Of a DNA stretch of 64,000 nucleotides, positions 34,812 through 42,095 are shown piece by piece. Position 1 is the first letter of the stretch; each line of letters opens with the position of its first letter. Both the position numbers and the translations under genes were made by a program. Source of the stretch: Phycisphaerae bacterium (GTDB taxonomy: Bacteria > Planctomycetota > Phycisphaerae > UBA1845 > Fen-1342); the NCBI GenBank assembly GCA_028279405.1, contig JANQNU010000036.1, positions 62,001 through 126,000 on the forward strand, read 5' to 3'. The notes under the pieces are model-generated. The model was not told where the DNA came from. It was given only the letters and a program-made list of their open reading frames with translations, and did no database searches.

Positions 34812-36157
34812 TGCTCGCCATTACCGCTCAAGTTGTCGTTCCGATGCTGGAGTCGTTCTCGGCGACATTCTTCTGCGGGATGGTCGTGCTGCTGCTGTTG
34901 GGGGTGGGGTTGCTGATCTGGGGTTGGCGCGGGAAGCGACATGGGGATCGGCCGACATGTCGAAAGTGCGACTACAACCTGACGGGCATCACAAGCGAAC
35001 GCTGCCCGGAGTGCGGTGCGGCGTTGACAGCCACCACGATCGCCGGGGGCAAACGCCGACGACGCTGGGGGCCCGTTTCGCTGGGGGCGCTGCTAACCGT
35101 GTGGGCCGTGTGGAGTGGGGCCGATCGCGGTCTCAAGACAGATTGGTATCCTCTCTGGCCCACAGGATGGTTGATCGACGATCTGCAGTGCGGTAACGAC
35201 GTGCTGGTTGATCGGATCTGGCAGGAGATCCAACGGCGAGACAACTCGGACGGACTCACGACAAGCCATCAGCAGCAGTTGATTGACGCTTGCTTGGCTG
35301 AGCATCAACGACCCACGGGTTCGCGGGCTTGGCTCGGGGCGTGCGAGTTTCTCCGAGATTGCGTGACAGGGGGAAAGCTGACGGGGGCGCAGATCAAGCT
35401 GTTGTACGAGAACATTCCGCTGCCGCCGCTCCGCGTCCGACAAGCTGTGCGCGCAGGCGACAGCGTCCCGTTTCGAATTGGGGACGGCTTTGACATGAGC
35501 ACTTTCTTTTTTGGTGTTCGGTACGAGAGCCGCCCGGTGCGTTTCCGCATCGATGGTCAGTCGGTCGAGCTGCCGATCCGGATAACGGAACCAGGGACGT
35601 ATCTGCTCGAAGTCGATGCACAGTTTCGCTTGGTGCAGCTCGATGGGGGAAATCGGCTGCCCTTGCCGCCGGCGCGCGAACAAACGCTCTCGACTCAGGT
35701 GACGGTGGTCGAGGACGATATGCTGACAGTTCTTCGCGACCCCGCGTTTGCCAGGGAGGTTCGCGACCATACACGAGTGGATTGCGATTCGGTTCAGCTT
35801 CGTATCGGTATTCTGGGCGTGTCGATGCCGCTAGCGTTTGACGTTTTTCTCGAGCTCGACGATCACGAAGTACACGTCGGTCGCGCCCTGTTCAGGCCCG
35901 GGCAGCCCTTCTTCAATGCGGAACAGTCGTTTCGGATACCTGTCCGTCTGGGGAGCAGGCGGGCTGTGACCGTGATCCTCCGCACGAACCTCGACATCGT
36001 GCGCGCAACACTAGATGTGACCTCTTGTTGGTCCGGGGAGTTGCGGTTCGATGATGTGCCCATCGAGGCATCCGCGGACGCACGTCGTCGGCTTTTTTCG
36101 CACGATGAGGTACAACGCGCTCAGGATGCCGCCCGCAAGCAACCTGTCGCTCCATAG
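34811..36157 (+). CDS. Membrane zinc-ribbon protein, second of a tandem pair
   Basis: The 448-residue product repeats the layout of its neighbour: helix (~22-37), ribbon C50-x2-C53 and C65-x2-C68, second helix near 85-100, then D-W-Y-P-L-W-P and a hydrophilic beta-rich region. Shared motifs in the same order indicate duplication followed by strong divergence. The ATG at 34811 shares its first base with the upstream TAA stop; a GTG 12 bases earlier in frame is possible. Function unknown. It probably sits in the inner membrane with a bulk domain outside or inside that cannot be decided from sequence. Confidence 0.76.
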   Translation: MLAITAQVVVPMLESFSATFFCGMVVLLLLGVGLLIWGWRGKRHGDRPTCRKCDYNLTGITSERCPECGAALTATTIAGGKRRRRWGPVSLGALLTVWAVWSGADRGLKTDWYPLWPTGWLIDDLQCGNDVLVDRIWQEIQRRDNSDGLTTSHQQQLIDACLAEHQRPTGSRAWLGACEFLRDCVTGGKLTGAQIKLLYENIPLPPLRVRQAVRAGDSVPFRIGDGFDMSTFFFGVRYESRPVRFRIDGQSVELPIRITEPGTYLLEVDAQFRLVQLDGGNRLPLPPAREQTLSTQVTVVEDDMLTVLRDPAFAREVRDHTRVDCDSVQLRIGILGVSMPLAFDVFLELDDHEVHVGRALFRPGQPFFNAEQSFRIPVRLGSRRAVTVILRTNLDIVRATLDVTSCWSGELRFDDVPIEASADARRRLFSHDEVQRAQDAARKQPVAP

Positions 36158-36194
36158 CGGTACGGTATCAAACGACCGTTCTGCGTGTCGCGTT

Positions 36195-37109
36195 TCATCC
36201 CACCAGTCGCGTCAGCGCCTCGGTGTAGCGCGCCGCGGTCTGCTGAACGATCGTTTCCGGGAGCGTCGGTGGTGGAGGGCATTTATCCCAGTCCAGGGTC
36301 TCCAGGTAGTCGCGCAGGAACTGCTTGTCGAAACTCGGGGGGCTGATGCCGAGACGGTGCTCGGACGCGGGCCAGTAGCGCGACGAGTCCGGCGTCAACA
36401 CCTCATCCACCAACAGCAGCTCGTTGTCGCGCACGCCGAACTCGAACTTGGTGTCCGCGAGGATCAGGCCGCGGGAGAGTGCGGCGTTCGACGCCTCGGT
36501 GTAGATCGCGAGCGAGCGGTCGCGTGCCGCCAGCATCCATTGCCGCCCCTCGGCATCAGAAGCCCCCAAACCGCGCGCAAACTCGCTCGCCGCCGCGCAG
36601 GCTTGCTCGAAGGAGATCGGCTCATCGTGACCGCTCGTTGCCTTGGTGCTGGGCGTGAACATCGGACGGTCGAGACGCTGGGCCTGTTGCAGCCCGGCGG
36701 GTAACGCGATTCCGCTGACCGAGCCGTCGTTGCAGTATTCCTTCCACCCGCCGCCGGCGAGATAGCCGCGAACGACACATTCGACCGGCAGGACATGCGT
36801 TTTCTGCACGATCATGGCGCGGCCTGTCAGTTGATCGACGTAAGGCTCGTAGCCGCGCGGCACCTGGTCTCGCGCGACCGTATAGCGCCAATGGTGCGGG
36901 AAGCACGTGGGCAGCGTTCGCAGCCAGTGTTCGGTGATGCGCGTCAGAATGATACCCTTGTCGGGGATCGGTTCGTTCATGATGACGTCGAACGCCGAGA
37001 TGCGATCGGTCGCAACGATCATCAGTGCGTCGTCGAGATCGTACACGTCACGCACCTTGCCACGATGCAGCAGCGCCGGCAGCGACGTTTCACGCACCGT
37101 ATCCGTCAT
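36195..37109 (-). CDS. purC: Phosphoribosylaminoimidazole-succinocarboxamide synthase
   Basis: The 304-residue product is a SAICAR synthetase of the longer type, close in length to the yeast Ade1 form and longer than the ~240-residue form of E. coli. Visible motifs are H-R-G-K-V-R-D-V-Y near the start, A-T-D-R-I-S-A-F-D, V-E-C-V-V-R-G-Y-L-A-G-G-G-W-K-E-Y, and T-K-A-T-S-G-H-D-E. It joins aspartate to CAIR in purine synthesis. The ATG overlaps the stop of the upstream gene (ATGA at 37106-37109), with AAAGGAG just before it. It converges with the zinc-ribbon genes, 37 bases apart. Confidence 0.97.
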   Translation of the reverse strand: MTDTVRETSLPALLHRGKVRDVYDLDDALMIVATDRISAFDVIMNEPIPDKGIILTRITEHWLRTLPTCFPHHWRYTVARDQVPRGYEPYVDQLTGRAMIVQKTHVLPVECVVRGYLAGGGWKEYCNDGSVSGIALPAGLQQAQRLDRPMFTPSTKATSGHDEPISFEQACAAASEFARGLGASDAEGRQWMLAARDRSLAIYTEASNAALSRGLILADTKFEFGVRDNELLLVDEVLTPDSSRYWPASEHRLGISPPSFDKQFLRDYLETLDWDKCPPPPTLPETIVQQTAARYTEALTRLVG

Positions 37110-38173
37110 TGGCCAACTCCTTTCGCCCGTATCCGTTCGTCGTCGCGATCGTTGCGTCCTGTTTCGCGTTCCGGGGCCGGGCCCTCGTCAGATACCGGTT
37201 GCGTCGTAGGTTGTGTGGCGGGTTGCGTCGTTGGCTGCGAGGCCGGTTGGGTCGAGGTCCGCCACTCCGCATGCAGCTCGCGCCATTTTTCGGCCGCCGG
37301 GTCGTTGAGTGCCGTGTCTGCGTTTTCGGCCCGCAGTGCGGTGAATCCGGGCAAGCGTCGAACCGCCGAGACGAAGCGCGAAAGCCGCACGCGCCGGTGG
37401 TGAAGTGCCTGGCGGGATTCGGGGTCGGCCGCGATGCCGGGATCGAGCCGCATGCGAATGCTCATCATTGCGGCGGCGAACCGCGCGCTGTGGACGAGGG
37501 CCGGCGTCTGTTCGGTGAGCGTATCGTATGATCCCGGATCGTCGGACCAAGCGTCGATCGATCGGCCGTCCACGATACGTGTAAGGTGGGATTGCTCCAG
37601 TTCGATGAGCAGGTCGGCCAGCGGCGCGGCTTCATAATCGGTCGCGAATCGGATCCGGGGGATCCGTCCGCGGCTGGTCGCGATCGCGTGCTGGAGGCGC
37701 GTGGCTGCCAACAATTCCGCTAGCCCGACGCCGCGGTCTTTTCGACACTGTTCGGCGAGCGTCGCGCGGAGCTGCGGCGGTGCACGCAGCACCAGTCGTT
37801 GCAGCGCGCGGACCGCCGCGGAGCGGTCGCCATCGTCGAGCAGTTCGTACGCCTCCCGCAGCATCTGTTCGAAATGCTCGCGATCCTCAAGTGCCGGGCG
37901 TCGTTCCTTCGTGCGCTGAGGTTGTATTTTGCGCGGGCGGGGTACCGGCAGGTCGGCCCGTTCGACGCGCCGGACACGGTCGGCGGCAAAACTACGGACC
38001 AGACCCGACACGCCGTCCGAGAGAACGACGCGGAAGACGACCCGTTCGGAATTCTGCGAGATGAGCCGGCCCGTGTAGCGAGAACCGTCGTGAAGGTGCA
38101 AAATGTCTGCGCGGGTCGCGGGTGCCGCCCCCGTCAGCAAAATCAGGAGAGTCGCGATTCGTCGAGGCCGCAT
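37106..38173 (-). CDS. Exported protein with an N-terminal small beta-barrel and a Thr-Gln-Pro tail
   Basis: The 355-residue product has a signal peptide (M-R-P-R-R-I-A-T-L-L-I-L-L-T-G-A-A-P-A-T-R-A). Next is a short domain I-L-H-L-H-D-G-S-R-Y-T-G-R-L, a small beta-barrel pattern common in planctomycete proteins. A long helical, Arg-rich middle part follows. Near the C-terminus is a repeat of the kind T-Q-P-A-S-Q-P-T-T-Q-P, then an acidic/basic end. It is coupled to purC by a four-base overlap, although the link in function is obscure. The ATG at 38173 is preferred because it gives the signal peptide. Divergent from the Gfo/Idh-like gene, 42 bases away. Confidence 0.8.
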   Translation of the reverse strand: MRPRRIATLLILLTGAAPATRADILHLHDGSRYTGRLISQNSERVVFRVVLSDGVSGLVRSFAADRVRRVERADLPVPRPRKIQPQRTKERRPALEDREHFEQMLREAYELLDDGDRSAAVRALQRLVLRAPPQLRATLAEQCRKDRGVGLAELLAATRLQHAIATSRGRIPRIRFATDYEAAPLADLLIELEQSHLTRIVDGRSIDAWSDDPGSYDTLTEQTPALVHSARFAAAMMSIRMRLDPGIAADPESRQALHHRRVRLSRFVSAVRRLPGFTALRAENADTALNDPAAEKWRELHAEWRTSTQPASQPTTQPATQPTTQPVSDEGPAPERETGRNDRDDERIRAKGVGQ

Positions 38174-38215
38174 ACCATTCCCGCACACCGGTGCGCAAAT
38201 GAGCATTATACGTCC

Positions 38216-39232
38216 ATGACAGTGACCCACAACGAAGAAGTCCAACCCGTCACGGTCGGACTGGTAGCCAACGCGGAGAACCTTGCGGAGGTCGCAGCGA
38301 CCTTGTCGCGGGTGCCTGGTGTCGTGATTGGCGCACAGGCGGGAATGGCCAGGAACGTGGCGTTGCCGGATATCGCGCACTACGACGACGAGCGCGTGAT
38401 GCTGGCGCGCGGCGACGTCGGTGCCGTGATCATTGCGGACACGCCGCGCGAGAACGTGGGTCACACGCGCATCGCGCTCGAGTACGGGATTCCGGCGTGG
38501 CAGCCGGCGCCCCTGGGGCGTACGGTCTCGGAGGCGACTGACCTGGCGGCGACGGCACGGACGAAGGGGAGCGTGCTGCGCGTGGCCTCATTCTGGGAAC
38601 ATGCCCGTGACGCCGTTCACAGCGCCTTCGACCTCCTGAAGGATTTCGATATTCAGTTTGCCGAGGTTCGCTTGGCGGTCGCGGGACCGTCAACGGATTC
38701 GTGGCGTGCCGGACAAGGTGAATCCGGCGGCGGTGTATTGCTCCAGGACGGTTACGCGTTGCTCGAGGCATTGGTCGCGTTGCGTCGGCTGCCTAATCTC
38801 GTTTTCGGCATTACCGGTCGGTATCGGCAGCGGGTGAACGAGGCGCGTCGAGAGACCGAGGACGTCAGTGCCGCCTTGCTTCATTTCGACAACAATGGCC
38901 GGGCGCTCGTCCGGTGCGCGTGGGACATCCATCCGGAAGAGAGCATCGCGTGGTTCTTTGGCCGGGAGGCCTCGATCGCACTGTGCCGAACGCGTGTTGC
39001 GGTTCATGATCGACGGGGGACGCAGTTGGATGCGACGCCACTCCCTGTGGACATGCTGAGTAAGGACATTGCACGGTTCGTGGCGCAGCTGGCCGAACCG
39101 GGCGCCAGCGATGCGGCGCAGCGGGCGTTGGATCGGCACGTGGCCACCAGTGCACTCATTGACGCGATTTACCTCTCGGCGCGCACGAATCATCCCGAGG
39201 CGCCGCGCGATCTTCACTCGCTTCAGGATTGA
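38216..39232 (+). CDS. Gfo/Idh/MocA-like protein with a degenerate NAD-binding motif
   Basis: The 338-residue product has the size and C-terminal pattern of Gfo/Idh/MocA oxidoreductases (a long beta-sheet with G-G-G-V-L-L-Q-D-G-Y-A-L-L-E-A-L and H-F-D-N-N-G-R-A). The N-terminal dinucleotide motif, normally G-x-G-x-x-G, reads here G-L-V-A-N-A-E-N-L, so classic NAD(P) binding is doubtful. The E-K-P motif before the catalytic region is also not evident. It may be a non-catalytic relative or use another ligand. Followed after 12 bases by a large lipoprotein gene, probably in the same transcript. Confidence 0.72.
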   Translation: MTVTHNEEVQPVTVGLVANAENLAEVAATLSRVPGVVIGAQAGMARNVALPDIAHYDDERVMLARGDVGAVIIADTPRENVGHTRIALEYGIPAWQPAPLGRTVSEATDLAATARTKGSVLRVASFWEHARDAVHSAFDLLKDFDIQFAEVRLAVAGPSTDSWRAGQGESGGGVLLQDGYALLEALVALRRLPNLVFGITGRYRQRVNEARRETEDVSAALLHFDNNGRALVRCAWDIHPEESIAWFFGREASIALCRTRVAVHDRRGTQLDATPLPVDMLSKDIARFVAQLAEPGASDAAQRALDRHVATSALIDAIYLSARTNHPEAPRDLHSLQD

Positions 39233-39244
39233 CGGAGTTTGTCG

Positions 39245-42061
39245 ATGTCGCTCGGTTGTATTGCCATTCGACTCGCGGTTGCGGTTGCCCTGGTCTCATC
39301 GCTCGCGGGTTGTCTGCGCGGGTCGCGACAGTTCGAGCTGTGGGTAGTGGATGAACGGGCGGGGGTCGACGGAGAGAGCCCGCCATCATTTGAAAACCAG
39401 CGTTACTCGCGTGGTGACGCTCGGGTCCGCCTCGATGCGGCGATCAACGAGACAGTCGCGTTTCAGGTCTGCCTGCGCACGGCCCGGCCGCCGAGCGTGC
39501 CGCTGATCGTACGCGTCGGCGCGTTGCGCGGCGCGGCCGGTGTCATTGCTGCAGACCAGGTGCGGTTGTTCCGAGCGCGGTATTTGCGCGTGGCACGTTT
39601 CCCGGTCTGGTATAGCGAGCATACGGGCAAACCTGCGGTGCCGACGTTCGTGCCGGACGTGCTGGTTCCGTGGGACACGGCGGGTCCGGCCCCGGAGCCG
39701 TTGCGTCTGGACGGTGCCCGCAACGCGATCGTCTGGGTCGATGTGACGGTGCCGCCAACCGCATCGCCGGGGGTCTACGCGGGGTCGCTGGAGGTACGTG
39801 AGGCCGGCAGTGATGCGTTGTTGAGTGAGCAGACCGTCGAACTCCGGGTGCAGCCGGTAGTGCTTCCGGCGCGGCCGGCGTTGCCGGTGTTGTGTCGGGT
39901 CGATCCGCGCGCACTCGCGCGCACGACCGGGCGCTGGGCGTCGTCGGAAGGACAATCGGTCCGTCTGGTCCCGGGGCTGTCCGGTCACCGTCGCGCCATC
40001 CAGCTTACGCAGGCGGCGATGAAGTTGTTTCACAGTCATGGGACGTCGCCGTTTCTGTGGGGCAGTTTTCCGGAGTTTCGTCCGGTCGGCAATCGACGGG
40101 TTGAGGTCGATTGGGAGCCGTTCGATACGCTTGTCGGTGGTTGGATCGACGGTTCGGCGTACGAGGATCGCGCGCCGCCGCACGCGTGGCCGTTGCCGAT
40201 CTCCACGGATCATCCGGGCACGCGCGCCTTTGGCAGTTTCGATCGCCCCGGTTACGCGCGGGCGTTCGCGGCGTACTATGACGCATGTGTCGCGCACTTC
40301 CGGGATCGCGGCTGGCTGGATCGGGCGTTCGTGGCGCCTTTCGAGCACCGCGAACTGTCGGGAGCGACGGTCGCTGCCGTCGAACGGGTTTCGGCGATCT
40401 TGCAGCAGGCTGCGGAGCCGGTGCCGCTTGGCGCGTTCCTGCCGCCCTCGTCGCCGCGCGCGTTGGGTTGGGTGACGGCGCCGCAACTTGACGACGTACA
40501 TCCGGACTACTGGCTCAGCGATGCGACGACGCTTCAACCGAAGACGGCCGCGCAACAGCAGCTGCTCGGAGCGGCGACCTGGATGTTGCCGACGCAACCG
40601 CCGTACAGTGGTTCGCTGGAACTCGCGACCCGCGCGGACGACCCGTTGGTCCTCGGCTGGATCGCTTACCGTTACGGTTTGGACGGATTGTGGGTGGACG
40701 CCGCGGCCGAAGTTGATCCGCGCGACCCGCAGGGTGCGGACGGGCTGATTCATGTCGGGGGGGATGCTGCCGTCCTGCCATCAATGCGTCTCAAACGTCT
40801 GCGCCGCGGGATTCAGGACCACATGCTGTTGACGCTGCTTCGCGAGAGCGGACGGGCGCGGTTGGCACAGCAGCTCTCCGAGCAGCTGGTTCCCTATGCG
40901 CTGACGGATGCTTGTGTCGAGAACCTCCTGGCGACGAGAGCTGCGAGCTGGCCGCGCGATCCGTCGGTCTACGAGCTGGCGCATGCTGTACTGCTTCAGG
41001 AGTTGGCGAACACGTTCGCACCGACGGCTGGCGAGCGAGCGCAAATCGACAATCTTGCGAGTTGGGGGCAGCTGATGACGCGCGTGCGCGGTCTCGAACT
41101 CGAGCCGCGCGGCGTTCGCGTGCGTGCGGGCTCGGAAGGGCTGGTCGCGAACGTCTCGGTCGCGGCGAACAACGCGGGGCGGACGTCGATCCAGGGTCGT
41201 TGGCGTCTGGACGCGGCGCCGGTCGGTTGGGACGTGCCGGCGTTGCCGACGGTCGACGTGCCGCGTGGTACTCGGCGCGAATCGGCGTTCGACATCGAGT
41301 TACGGGCTGTGGCCTACAACGTTGACGGCGTCTACCCGTTTCAGTTGCATTTGGATCGCGACGTGGCGGGCGTGTCGCCAACGACGGCCGGTGTGCTTTC
41401 GGCGCGGCTGGCGATCGCGGCGGCCCCCTTCGTTCGCAACCCGCCGGCGGTGGACGGGGACCTGCGCGACTGGTTGCTCGCGACGAACAACGCGGCCGGG
41501 GATTTTCAGCTCGTGCGCTGGTCTGCCGATCGGGCCGACCGCCGGCCGACCCGCGAGACGCGGGCCTACGCGTGCATGACTGACGACGAGTTGTTCTTCG
41601 CCGTCCGGTGTGCCTTGCGCCGCGGCGAACGACCGATCTGGAACAACGACAATCAGATCGCGGTCGTTGGGGCGCAACCGTGGGGCGAGGATGTAGTAGA
41701 GATCCTCCTCGATCCACTTGGACGGGATGAGGGCACCAGCAGCGATCTGTACTGCCTGCAAATCAAGCCCAATGGCACACTGGTGGCGCGGCGCGGTTGT
41801 CGGACGGATCCGCCCATGGGAGCCTCGGAGATCTGGAACTGTGGCGCCCGCGTTGCGACCGAGATTCGGTCCGACGCCTGGTTTGTCGAGATCGCCGTGC
41901 CATTGCGTGCGTTCGGTCCGGATGCCGACACTTCTCGCGTGTGGAGCGTCAACTTCACGCGTCTCGACAAGCGTCACGGCGAGTATGCATCGTGGTCCGG
42001 CGCACGGCGAACCTGCTACACGCCGCGATCGCTCGGGAACCTCGTGTTGCAACGACCGTAA
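39245..42061 (+). CDS. DUF4091-like glycosidase-fold lipoprotein with CBM9-like end
   Basis: The 938-residue product starts with a lipoprotein signal (A-L-V-S-S-L-A-G-C, lipobox Cys near residue 24). A beta-sandwich region (~40-220) precedes a TIM-barrel-like part, then the DUF4091-like segment (S-L-R-L-K-R-L-R-R-G-I-Q-D-H-M-L-L near 520) known from glycoside-hydrolase-like proteins. The last ~200 residues match a CBM9-like domain (D-G-D-L-R-D-W-L, then N-D-N-Q-I..V-E-I-L-L-D-P). It should be anchored in a membrane and act on glycans, which is inferred. The ATG at 39245 follows GGAG; a TTG at 39239 is in frame. Confidence 0.85.
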   Translation: MSLGCIAIRLAVAVALVSSLAGCLRGSRQFELWVVDERAGVDGESPPSFENQRYSRGDARVRLDAAINETVAFQVCLRTARPPSVPLIVRVGALRGAAGVIAADQVRLFRARYLRVARFPVWYSEHTGKPAVPTFVPDVLVPWDTAGPAPEPLRLDGARNAIVWVDVTVPPTASPGVYAGSLEVREAGSDALLSEQTVELRVQPVVLPARPALPVLCRVDPRALARTTGRWASSEGQSVRLVPGLSGHRRAIQLTQAAMKLFHSHGTSPFLWGSFPEFRPVGNRRVEVDWEPFDTLVGGWIDGSAYEDRAPPHAWPLPISTDHPGTRAFGSFDRPGYARAFAAYYDACVAHFRDRGWLDRAFVAPFEHRELSGATVAAVERVSAILQQAAEPVPLGAFLPPSSPRALGWVTAPQLDDVHPDYWLSDATTLQPKTAAQQQLLGAATWMLPTQPPYSGSLELATRADDPLVLGWIAYRYGLDGLWVDAAAEVDPRDPQGADGLIHVGGDAAVLPSMRLKRLRRGIQDHMLLTLLRESGRARLAQQLSEQLVPYALTDACVENLLATRAASWPRDPSVYELAHAVLLQELANTFAPTAGERAQIDNLASWGQLMTRVRGLELEPRGVRVRAGSEGLVANVSVAANNAGRTSIQGRWRLDAAPVGWDVPALPTVDVPRGTRRESAFDIELRAVAYNVDGVYPFQLHLDRDVAGVSPTTAGVLSARLAIAAAPFVRNPPAVDGDLRDWLLATNNAAGDFQLVRWSADRADRRPTRETRAYACMTDDELFFAVRCALRRGERPIWNNDNQIAVVGAQPWGEDVVEILLDPLGRDEGTSSDLYCLQIKPNGTLVARRGCRTDPPMGASEIWNCGARVATEIRSDAWFVEIAVPLRAFGPDADTSRVWSVNFTRLDKRHGEYASWSGARRTCYTPRSLGNLVLQRP

Positions 42062-42095
42062 CCGCGCCCGGGCATGTCGGGGCCGTGGTCGCCGT

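Noticed and set aside
37799-38215. A longer start for the Gfo/Idh-like gene
   Set aside because: The extra ~140 residues are antisense to the exported protein gene and not protein-like.
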